A stretch of DNA of 64,000 nt from Monomorium pharaonis (taxonomy: Eukaryota > Arthropoda > Insecta > Hymenoptera > Formicidae). The first letter of the stretch is position 1. Each line of letters starts with the position of its first letter. The notes under the pieces are model-generated. The model had not been told where the DNA came from. It searched no databases and worked only from the letters and a program-made list of their open reading frames with translations. The stretch spans positions 32,597,396-32,661,395 of the forward strand of contig NC_050467.1 in assembly GCF_013373865.1 (NCBI RefSeq), written 5' to 3'. The position numbers and the translations under genes were made by a program. Positions 35,414 to 45,399 of the stretch are shown here, piece by piece.

Positions 35414-36460
35414 ATGGAAAAAGAAGAAAATACAGAGATTTCTCTTATAGATGAAAATGGTATAAATTATACATTAAAAGTATCTGCAGAAGATGCAACA
35501 CGTGCACAAAAAGGTATGTAATTTTATTTGTTATAGGTTAATACTTTAAAATTTTCAATTTTTAATCTGTTTTAATCTCTTTAACTTTTAGTTTTTTGTA
35601 CATTTATTGTAATTCATAATTATTGTAATAAGGTAATAGAGGTTATGTGGATCATAAAGATTTGCTAATAATTATCAAGCGTAAATCAAATAATAATATA
35701 AAAATGGATAAATCGGATTAAAATAAATATAATGATTTATAATTTGTATTTGTAATTTTTTAAATATATTAATTTTAGTGTATTATCTATTATTTTTACA
35801 GATTTGATGTTTGCAACGAGTCTTTTAGAAATGGCAAAGATGCAATCTAATACCGAATCAACTGTTTCGTCTATTTCTGATGAAGGAGATAGTAATGAGT
35901 CATTATTTAAATGGTCTCATGCAGCAACACTCTTTCTAGTAGAGGAATATCGTCGGCAAGAAAAGAATCTGACATCGGGCAAAATATCTCAGAAGAAAGG
36001 ATGGAACAATATTGCATTAGCGTTGTCTACTAAAGGTTATAATGTCACTGGATCTCAGTGCATATCAAAATTTCATGGAATGAAGAGGACCTATAAGTCC
36101 ATAAAGGATCATAATTCGAAATCAGGGAATAATCCAAGATCATGGCCTTATATGGAAGTCATGGAATCGTTACTTGGAGAGCGACCTTTCATGTCACCAC
36201 CAGCAATTGCTTCTTCAAGTAACACTTGCCACTTAAAAAATGTATTAACTCCATCCAGTGCAAACACACTTAGCGATGTAGACTTAACCAAACCAAATCC
36301 ACGAAAGCGCAAAGCACAAGAAGAAACATTAACAATTGCTAAAGCAATTACTCAAAGTCGACAATTAGCCGAGAACAACAAAGAACAGAGACACAAGGAA
36401 AGAATGGATTTTCGAAAAGAAATGTTGGGATTTATGCAAAAAATGTTGGAAAAGCTGTGA
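35414..36460 (+). CDS. Harbinger Myb/SANT-like DNA-binding protein, two exons
   Basis: Exon 1 is 35414-35513 (ATG; donor AAG|GTATGT). Exon 2 is 35802-36460 after a TATTTTTACAG acceptor; the phase-1 junction keeps the frame, for 252 residues. Residues about 70-150 form a trihelix/Myb-SANT-like domain (WSHAATLFLVEEYRRQEK, KKGWNNIALAL, QCISKFHGMKRTYKSIKDH, WPYMEVMESLLG). The C-terminus is basic, with a coiled, Lys/Glu-rich helix ending MLGFMQKMLEKL. In PIF/Harbinger elements this partner binds transposon ends and helps bring the transposase to the nucleus. Intact. Confidence 0.88.
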
Positions 36461-36499
36461 TGTTTTTAAAATTTATTTAATATTTTAAGTATAAAACGA

Positions 36500-36566
36500 G
36501 ACAACATTACAAGCAAAATCATAACTTTTTAAAGTATTCTAAACATAAATAGAATACTTAAAAAAG
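36500..36566. repeat. Hairpin downstream of the Myb-like gene
   Basis: TCATAACTTTTTAAAGTATTCTA is followed by its approximate inverse TAGAATACTTAAAAAAGTTATGA within about 65 bp. It is a small palindrome in the 3' region of the gene and may act as a terminator-like structure or a tiny MITE. Confidence 0.6.
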
Positions 36567-37306
36567 TTATGAAGTTGTTTTCTTCCATGCAATTTCTTTA
36601 TAGTTTTTATTACATTTTTAGTATTGCTAGTATATCTATTGTTTTTTGTCTCGTCCTTTTTTTCAATTCTATATATAAACTTAACATCTATCTTATATCT
36701 ACTTATGTTCGCTATTACATATGTAATTTATATATCTGTGATATATGAGTATTATACATGTGATATCTTAAACCAAAGTGTTCATGAAAGACTAATATGC
36801 GTATAAAATAAGATTTTTTTAAATTTATTTAATGCTATAAGTTGAAATATCTCCTAAGCAATGGAATAAATGCTCGTTATAAAAATTTTATCTTTAGTTA
36901 CATATATGTATATTTGCTTTTGCGCTTAATCTACCTCAAAGCACAATACTAATTTATTTTTATTCAAAGGCAAATATTTTAAGTCAAATACTATAAGAGA
37001 TAATATAAATGTATTTTTTCAAATACAGAAATAAAATGTATGAAATAAATATATATACATATAACAAAAAATATTTTAATTATTTTGAATGGTATAAACA
37101 TTTCCTTATTATTAAATTAAAATTTAAAAAACTTATATTAATAATCTTATTAGTATTAGTTATCTCATGGTTTATAATAAATTTTCAATCATTAAAATTT
37201 TTAAATGTAAGAAATACATTATATATTTTATATTTTTATTTTAAGAATTAATAAAAATAATGTAATTATATATTATAATCTTAGTAAATTAATCGAGTAG
37301 ATGGAT

Positions 37307-37455
37307 GCACTGATTATATTCTACATAAAATAATTGTACACGATTAAAATATATTTTGATAAAAAAAATACATATATATATATATATTTCAAAATATATA
37401 TTTGTGTAGAATATTTCGATCGTGTACAATTATTTTGTGTAGAATATGATAGTGC
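37307..37455. mobile_element. Hairpin MITE inside Harbinger (3' of transposase)
   Basis: Arms of about 38 bp beginning GCACTGATTATATTCTAC and ending GTAGAATATGATAGTGC are inverted around an AT-rich centre. It lies between the convergent 3' ends of the two Harbinger genes. Confidence 0.75.
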
Positions 37456-37473
37456 CTAGGTGGATTGTTTTAA

Positions 37474-39211
37474 TTATATATGTCTCATTGGAAGTCTTTC
37501 ACAAATTAAATCCCTTTTAATCATACCTGCTTGTGCATTATTTACAGCAACTTGTTCGTGGCCATTATCGTCTACCTCATCATTTAATGGAAAAATCACG
37601 TCTATATCATCACCTCTAAATATACAAATATTATGCAAGACACAGCAAGCAAGGATAAAATGAGCAATTAAATCCGTTCGATTCATAGGGAGAACGTGTA
37701 ATAAGCTTCGAAATCGTCCTTTCAAAAGACCAAAAGCTCTTTCAATCGCAATTCGCGTTGAAGAATGGCAGTAATTGTAATTTTTTTGTCGTTCAGTCAA
37801 ATGACCGTTGTCGCGATACGGAACCATTAAATTGTCATGAAGCTTATATGCAGCATCACCAATTAAGTGACAATCATCAGGAAAATTATTAGGATTACCC
37901 AATGCATCATAGATATCTGAGAGACGAAACACACGTTGGTCGTGTACAAAACTCGCATGTCCAATGTAACAATGAGTAAAACGAAGCTTGTGATCACAAA
38001 TCCCCTGTAAGATGTAATATATTGTCAAAAGGAAGAATTTTTCTATCTATGACATTTCTATTAACATGGATTAATTTTAATTTCCGTTTAACTTACTTTT
38101 TTCTAATTTTTGAAACTATAATAAAATAACAAATAAGTTAAACCGAGATTGAAGTTCATTTATGTTAATAGAAACAAAGTACACATTACTAACCTGCAGC
38201 TGAATAGAGCCATGACCTTTTCGATTAACATAGGCTTCTGGGTTCATACGTGGAGATGGAATATTAACGTGGGTACCGTCAATAGCTCCTATAACTTTTG
38301 GAAAAGCATTGGTTGCTTCAAAACCTGCCCATACTTCTTGAACAATGTTCGCTGCTGGCCATTTGATGAATATTGGTGCCAAATTTGCAAGTACCTTAGT
38401 AACTCGTCGTGTTGTCAACAAAGCTGTTGATCGACTCACATTAAATTTTTCACATATTGATCTAGAATGAAAACCAATTTAGAAATAAGAAATACAATAT
38501 TCCTTTGAATGAGTTATTAAATATGACTAAGGTTGAGTACGTAGATAGCACAGAGAGTTCAAAAAGAACTCAATTGTATGTCACCAATTATGAATTCTTT
38601 TTGAACTCTCTATACTATCTGTGTTATCTGAGTAATAACTAGTTAAAAAATTAAAAGTTAATAAGATTTAAAAATCAATAAATTTTAACTTAATTTGATT
38701 TATTTTAACGTTTCAATTTTTAACTTTAACTAGTTATTTTCAAAACATTTAAACTTATTATTATATTAACTTTTTTCCTTTAGTTAAAAATTAATGTAAA
38801 AAAGGAATAAAAAAGCATTTTTTACGTTTAATTATAATTATAAAAACCTTACTTTATGTAACTTCTAATTTAATGTAAATAATTCTTTTTATAAAATTAA
38901 CTTTTCATTTAATTTAATTTAATTTTAACAGTTTTTTAGAATTCTTTTTTGTTCTTGTAACTTTTAACAAAATTAAATTAATTTTATGACTAATTAATAA
39001 ACAATAATTTAAACTTGACTGCTTAAGTGTAACATAAATGAGTAAAGAAATGCCAAATACGATCGAGACTGAATCTTAGTACTTAACATAATTATTTAAA
39101 TTTAATGTAAATATAATGCTACAAGTATCTTTAAAAAAAGTATAGAAAACTTATTTTATAAAGTATAGAAAAATATCACATTTAAGATAAGAAACTGAAA
39201 ATATATTTAAG

Positions 39212-39246
<35 letters not shown>

Positions 39247-40360
39247 AAATATTAGGCATCAAGAATCCAGCCTCAATCGTTCTTTATTTTGTGTGATTAT
39301 AAAGGCCCATACACATTTTTGCATAATGTACAATAGATAACGCATAAAAGGTTTAAACAATCAAAGATCTTTATATCTATATTCTAGGGAAGGAAATAGA
39401 CAACTTTGATTGATTGAGGCTTGGTCTACAATAGCTGGAGTAAGTATGAAGTAAAAAGACTAGACATAAAAGGGTTAATTCAGTGTAAGAAAGCTGGTGT
39501 AAGAGCGTAAGCAAAATAAATTATTTTTATTTCGTTTTACTCCTACTCTTGCTTTTCTTAACGCTCGATCAATCACAGCATAAAAGGAAACAGCGCAGAA
39601 GGAAATTACCTTACTTACTTCTTACTCCATGCTTACTCTAGCTTTTGTAGACCAGGCCTAATTCTCTTATGTATTATGCATTATTCGTTATGCAAAAGTT
39701 TGTGTCCAGGTCCTAAACCTTAATTTAGTTAAAAAAGGAATATTAACCCAACTCTGAATATATGACTTATGTTTACACATTGGATTTAATAACACCGGTT
39801 ATGATTGGCCAGCTCTAGTAGTATAGATGTTATTAAATCTAATTAAGGGTGTCGTGTAAATGTAGTCTATGATGCACTAACCTGTAAGAATCTGGTGTAG
39901 CCATTCTCCAAATAGTGATAAGAAATTGCTTCTCTAGAGAAATCATTTCTAATCCTGGATAGTATCTTTTTAATTTTGGAGCAATTATTGAGAGTATAAA
40001 TTCAAAAGTATTTCTTGACATCCTATATTATAAAATTTGAACTAAAAATTAGTATAAACACATAGAAATACCTAACATTTTAGACATGCAATACAAAATT
40101 TTGAACATAAATTAAAAGCAAATAATTTAATCTTACCTAAAATGCGACTTAAATTCTACATTTATCCATCTAGGTATGACCTCCTCAACATAATTTTGTA
40201 ATCGTAGAATTTTTCTTTTACGTTTTTCTAAATTAGAAAGTGCATCAAAATCATCTTCACTTTCTGATGATGAAGATGACGAATTTATAAATTCTTGTAG
40301 AACAAGACAGATTATGTTTTTTATTTGTTTATTATAAATATTAACATCACTATCACCCAT
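37474..40360 (-). CDS. Harbinger DDE transposase (HARBI1-like), four exons, intact
   Basis: Exons: 40360-40137, 40022-39882, 38461-38194 and 38004-37474. The ATG at 40360 is preferred; an in-frame GTG lies further upstream. All junctions are GT-AG with agreeing phases (2,2,0), giving 387 residues with no internal stop. Exon 1 encodes an acidic Ser-rich start. The exon 2/3 region is the helix-turn-helix-like part. The DDE_Tnp_4 triad appears as VIGAIDGTHV (exon 3), CHLIGDAAYKL and AIERAFGLLKGRFR (exon 4). The family cuts and reinserts the element together with the Myb-like partner encoded at 35.4-36.5 kb. Intron 2 (38462-39881) is enlarged by hairpin insertions. Confidence 0.92.
38541..38640. 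mobile_element. Hairpin MITE in Harbinger transposase intron 2
   Basis: GATAGCACAGAGAGTTCAAAAAG and, inverted after about 40 bp, CTTTTTGAACTCTCTATACTATCTGTGTTATC form a short hairpin. It is just upstream of exon 3 on the transposase strand. Confidence 0.7.
39302..39716. mobile_element. Two nested hairpin elements in Harbinger transposase intron 2
   Basis: The outer arms (39302-39350 and about 39667-39716) share GCATAA-phrases with diverged ends. The inner element has better arms, GGCTTGGTCTACAATAGCTGG (from 39418) and CTAGCTTTTGTAGACCAGGCC (to 39658), with the AGTAAG-like part also paired. The better inner pairing fits a later insertion inside an older hairpin. Confidence 0.65.
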
Positions 40361-40520
40361 ATTGAGCGCGTTCACTGATTCGATTTCAATCTGTTTGCCT
40401 CCAATAATTTTACTAAAGTATCATTCGAGCAGCTTGAAAGCGTAAGCTGCTTATAGTTTCCCCGAACGCTGCTGTCAGCGTTAGCGTCTATTGCGCGATA
40501 GCACGCTCTCCGAACGCAGC

Positions 40521-40795
40521 CATAGTAAGTATAGACCGAGCATTCCGCTGTATAAGCGTTGATGCATACGAAAAGAAAGAGAAAAGATATATGAAGAATC
40601 TCTTTCTCTTTTTAATGCCGGAGAAGTGGGAAGCACTTCTCCTCATCTCCTCGCGTCGATCCATCATTTCCCCTGTTAGGCTCTCCCTACTACAATGATG
40701 TCAGAGAGAGAAAGAGATTCTTTATATATCTTTTCTCTTTCTTTTCGTATGCATCAACGCTTATACAGCGGAATGCTCGGTCTATACTTACTATG
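40521..40795. mobile_element. Hairpin MITE abutting the Harbinger right end
   Basis: Arms of about 90 bp (40521-40609 and 40704-40795) are almost perfect inverted copies, beginning CATAGTAAGTATAGACCGAG and ending CTCGGTCTATACTTACTATG. The centre is about 95 bp. The first base coincides with the last base of the Harbinger terminus, so the Harbinger element inserted at, or was cut exactly at, the edge of this MITE. Confidence 0.85.
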
Positions 40796-41614
40796 TCTGA
40801 TACATGGCAATTACAGTAATAATATATGAATTAATTATGAATGATATTTGCTTTATCTAAATAAGAATATTTTTATTTAAATATAGATATACAGAATGTA
40901 ATTAAACGAATTATTATCGAATGTAATTAAACGAATTATTATTGAATTATTATCGAATTATTATCGTTTTATTTATGTAATTAAACCAAATTGATCTATA
41001 TTGTATATAATCTTTTTTGCTTAAAATGACTTCTAGAACATTTTAAAAGTTTGTCAGTTTATTGTATATAAATTATTATTGACCAAGGCCATAATAAAAC
41101 AACCAAGACAATAACAAAATTTAATCTCACATTTATGGCCATTTTAAGTCAGGTTACATTTTATGTAATTAATGAAATGTTTATATAATGTCTCGAAATT
41201 GTTTTTATAAAGATTTCAAACAGAAGATTTGTATTATCCAAAAGATAACAAAAAATAATTCAAAAAATTATTTTTTAAACGCTTTTAATAACACTATTTT
41301 CCATGAAAAAAGTTTTTAAAGATTCGATAAATTTTTTGTAAGCATCTGTACTTACCAAATTATTTTGTTCTAAATTAAATTAATTTATTTTCTGTTTAAA
41401 TTAGTTTTTGGTTATTTTATATTTCAGAATACCTATTTTAATCTTGTATTGTAATCTCCCTATTACAATATACATAAAACACAAAATTATTATTTAGTTT
41501 TGATGGCTTAATTTATTTCGACATATTATATTATACTTATTATATTATATTATACTTATACATATTATATTATATTTCGACATATTATATATATTAAGTG
41601 AAAACGGACAGTAA
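40796..41614. other. AT-rich spacer
   Basis: Contains short TATTATATTATA-type simple repeats and a repeated GAATTATTATCGAAT phrase at about 40905-40970. No gene is supported. Confidence 0.5.
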
Positions 41615-41639
41615 CCCGGGTAGAACTTTAAAAAGGGGC

Positions 41640-41990
41640 CGGTAAAGGCTCTAGACAGTTTTCCCCATTTTTGATTAGGCCCTTTTAAGGCAAGCCCAGT
41701 TAGGCCCTGCATAGAGATGTAACGCTCGTGTAAATCAGAGCCTAATTTGTAAATCTGACCAGGCCCTATTCTGGCATACGAGATCAAGCTCTATCATGGT
41801 ATGCCTAACTAGGCCCTACTTTGGCATGCCAAATTAAAGAGATGTAACGCTCGTATAAATCAGGGCCTGATTTGTAAATCTGACTAGGCCCTATTCTGGC
41901 ATACGAGACCGAGCCCTATCATGGCATGCCCAACTATGATCTATTTTGGCATACCAAATTAAGCCCTATCGTGGCATGCCTAAACTAAGT
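41640..41990. repeat. Left subterminal repeats of the Tnp2-like transposon
   Basis: A unit of about 150 bp (AGAGATGTAACGCTCGT, then CTGATTTGTAAATCTGA, then TAGGCCCTATTCTGGCATACGAG, then TATCATGGCATGCC) is repeated about twice. The core phrase AGGCCCTA-TTTGGCATGCC recurs more often. Confidence 0.85.
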
Positions 41991-42361
41991 TCTATTTTAA
42001 CATATCACACTAATTAAGCTTTATCTTGGCTATAACTATTATAATAGTAAATTATAATAACTATTATAATAGCTTATAGACTTCTTCTCACACTTAACAT
42101 GGTAACTAAAAATTATATTTATTATAGAGTCGAGTAAAACTGGTTGTGATTTAAAGAATGCAATAATTAGTACGCACATTTATGATAAATGTATTTTTTA
42201 GCACACATTTCAATATTTTACAAAAAATTATAATTAATAGTATTATATTAAAATTTAAAAAATAATAACTTGAGATTAATAAGAATTTATATGAAAATAA
42301 AAGAAATACAAAAAGAAAAAATTTTAAATGACATTAATCATAAGTAATTTAAAAATAACAG

Positions 42362-44209
42362 TTAATTTTCTAATTTTTTTCTATCTTTTCGATGACCTTC
42401 CCAATCTTTGGCTCCGCTGATGACTAATCCGAGGCACTTTCCAAATGTAGCTTCCGTTATCGTATCATTTTTGTCATCATGCATTTTAGTAAAAAAATCT
42501 GTAAAAATATTAAAAGCATATATTTTTTACTATATTAATATTATGCATACAGCAATGTGTATGTGTATAATATTAAATTATAAAACCATATTTAAAAATA
42601 AATCTTACTATACAAAGTTAAGTACAAGTTGTTATGGTGTTCTTTAAATAGTCGTTTTCCAGTAACATTTTTGATCGCCGTATAAGTCATAAGCAAATCT
42701 CGCGTTGCCAATACTTCAAAAATGTTCGTTAAATTTTTAGTATTTGTTGATTTTTCTATATAAATGCTATGCAGCGCATATTCTGTTAACAAAAACAAAT
42801 AAGTTATTATAAGAGTTTTGTTATAAGAGAACTATTTCTATAGGTGAAAAACTAAACTGCAGATAATGTTTTGTAAGATCAAAAGTTATCTCAAAATGTA
42901 GTATAAATTGTCTGTTTAAAGAAAGCGTTTTACGAATTTTTATTTCCCACCATTCTATACATTACTTAAATTTTAATATTAAAAACTTACGAAATCTGCG
43001 GCAAACTCAGCGTCCTCTTTTATTTTTTTATCAAATGTTTTAATTTCCTCCATTTCTGTCATAGGAAATTTAAGTTCATATTTTGTTTTTAACATATACA
43101 TATTGGCCACTTGTGCTCTCCCTTCCGTTTGTCGAGGTGCGGCGTTTATTAATGTTTTAATATCTTTGAGTTCACTTTTTATGAATTCCAAATCAGCTGT
43201 CATAGTGTTTATACTGATCTGTAATGACTGGAAAGCTAGAAAAAATATAGATACTATTTATTAGCATAAAATGTTCAATATTTACTATTAATTTAGACGT
43301 TATAAAATTTTAATTCAGTTTCTATAAATTTATTCTTTACAGTTTAGATGTTTACCTTTTTCAACAGTAGTGTACGAGCTACCTTCGTTGCTTGGACTAT
43401 TCTTTTTCTGCGATCTTTCCTGTTCTTTGGTTTTTGATCTTTGAAGGACGTGTTTTTCAGCTACATTACTTTCTACAAAATATAACATCTATTAATATGT
43501 ATACTTCATAATATTATATAATAACATATATACATATTATTCAATACTTTTTATATTTTTCTCCGGCATTGTTTTTCTTTGATAAACCTTTTCATTTGTA
43601 TCTGCAAAATTGTTAATTTAAATATTTACAAAGATTAATAAAATGCTTCAAATATATTTTACCAATATAAAATGTTATTAATACGATACCTTCTTCTTCC
43701 TCACTCAACGAAGGTACGTATTCTGAATCACTAGAATTTTGCAAATCTTTTATTTCCTTCATTATTTCGTGTGAGACTAGCTCCGGATTTTCTTCGTCTG
43801 TAAATATATACGGTTTTTCTTGTAGTTGTCCCAGCTTGACTGAAGCTTCTTCATATGATCCTGCACATATGTAAAATAAATAAGAAAATTGGCTATATTT
43901 TTACTATAAAGTAATAAACAACTATTATTTTTATTATATTTACTTACTTGCAACAACTTGGCCAACAACAATTACCGGAAATAGTATCCATTTTTCCTCT
44001 GGTTGTTCAAGATTTGTAACCTTCTTGTGCAAATTCTTTATCTTTTGAAAGGTATATGGAGGAGAAGAAAAAGGAGTTTCTATCTTCTCAGTTTTGTTAT
44101 TATACCTTAGCCACACTTTAGGGATAATATCTATAGTTTCTAATTCATCCGTCTCTTTTATATCGATGAATTTTATCAAAACATAGTTACGAGTTTTCGG
44201 TCTTGCCAT
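42362..44209 (-). CDS. DUF4806-like gene, seven exons, one phase conflict
   Basis: Exons: 44209-43948 (ATG), 43860-43690, 43601-43548, 43472-43356, 43235-42991, 42782-42609 and 42498-42362 (TAA). GT-AG sites are good and phases agree at five of six junctions. The N-terminus (MARPKTRNYVLIKF, WLRYNNK, WILFPVIVVG) matches the start usual in DUF4806 proteins. Exon 2 is acidic and exon 4 basic. Exon 5 has FPMTEMEEIKTFDKKIKEDAEF; exons 6 and 7 form the DUF4806-like end (LTNIFEVLATRDLLM, TITEATFGKCLGLVI). Exon 5 ends in phase 0, but exon 6 is open only if entered one base later. The homologue at 51.9 kb begins in phase 0, so one base was probably lost at this acceptor. Function unknown. Confidence 0.65.
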
Positions 44210-44749
44210 TCTAAATATAAGTATATTTCTAAAATTTTTTTAAGAGAGATCAATAATCTATAAAAACTTTGTACAACTTATTTATAAATGTAATATTAAA
44301 TTATATAAAAATCGTTATTTTTTATAGTATTTAGAGCTATTTAAAAATTATCTTTACATTATTGCATAATTCAGCCTGTATTTATCTTTAACAAAAAAAT
44401 TATTTTGATCTCATAAATAAAAACCACGCTATGTAACAAAAAATCTTCTTTTATGACAAATTTCTATAACAATATTATTGATAATAAACGATCCAGTATT
44501 TATTTTTAAGGTTAGAATATTAATTTATAATTTTAGTACATAGACTATTTTTTTCGGTAACGTTAGAATAATTATTTTAACATATCTTGCTCAAAGAAAA
44601 TTTGATCTCTTATGGATTGTGTAGTTTCAATCCTGTGTATAAAATCCTGTGTATTAATTGGTATAACAGAGGTTATATATTTTAACCAAAAATCTATTTT
44701 ATGTAGTTTATTACACACGTTTGTAAACTCTAATGCAATGCCGGTCAAA

Positions 44750-45250
44750 AAGTAATTGCTAATGATTACGATCGTTTATTCACTGCACTTTCTATTTCCG
44801 CACACAGCCGCTCTCGAATGCTCTCGAACTATTCGTGTAGCGACACGCACCGTCCCTCAGTATCGAGCGCGGCGATCACCCATACACCAGTTCAGATACG
44901 CCGTATGTGTTAGTGAGCGCGCGAAGAAAACAAGGAGAAGAGAAGAAAATTGAAGATCGTGCCAGTGTTGCATCCTTCACCAACGCCGCTCAAGACAGAG
45001 TTATGATGAGTGAGAAGACGTGTTCAATATCTGTTTCACTCGCACTCGATACTAATAACGTTTCTCGCTTGAGTGTGAGTGAAATGGATATTGGACACCA
45101 GCAAATCGGTATCATGTCTTTTCACTCATTATAATTCTGTCTTTCTTAGGCGCGCGGCGTTAGTAAAAAATGCAATAGATGCTCACGTTAGCGAGCTGCG
45201 CAAGCGACGGGAGATCTACTGTCTCTTAAATCGATAAGCGTCAGGCATAG
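44750..45250. promoter_or_regulatory. CpG-rich region between divergent genes, possible bidirectional promoter
   Basis: A GC- and CpG-rich block amid AT-rich DNA lies between the ATG of the DUF4806-like gene (44209, -) and the first transposase exon (about 45.4 kb, +). It contains repeated GAGTGAGTGAAA- and CTCTCGAA-type phrases and a short inverted pair around GAGTGAAATGGATATT. Open frames here are short and unconvincing. Promoter role is inferred from position only. Confidence 0.4.
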
Positions 45251-45399
45251 TGTGAAGCAGTAAAGTTTTTCAACATTTTATAAAACTTATATTTGTCATA
45301 GTAAAATACTAAAGGTAAGAAAAAAATCATTCGAATAATTTTCTAGATTTTATGAATTCATTATTTAATCTCTATTCAATACATTTACAAGTCTCTACT

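Larger units (their letters stand above)
35125..40521. mobile_element. Complete PIF/Harbinger transposon
   Basis: Left terminus GGCTGCGTTCGGGGAG (35125) and right terminus CTCTCCGAACGCAGCC (ending 40521) are inverted: the first 12 bases are identical, with a few mismatches and one indel over the next 20. Inside are the two genes expected of this superfamily: a Myb/SANT-like DNA-binding protein (+) and a HARBI1-like DDE transposase (-), converging toward the middle. Both coding sequences are intact by my splice models. A 3-bp target duplication of the usual TWA type could not be assigned. Several hairpin MITEs have inserted between and within the genes. Confidence 0.88.

Noticed and set aside
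35125..40795. Reading the Harbinger element as extending to the end of the adjacent MITE (40795)
   Set aside because: The MITE's own inverted arms have no partner at the left end, whereas the GGCTGCG termini at 35125 and 40521 match each other.
44756..45134. Two overlapping 65-75 codon frames upstream of the Tnp2-like transposase
   Set aside because: They lie in a CpG-rich block, overlap each other in different frames and show no family pattern; a promoter region is more likely.
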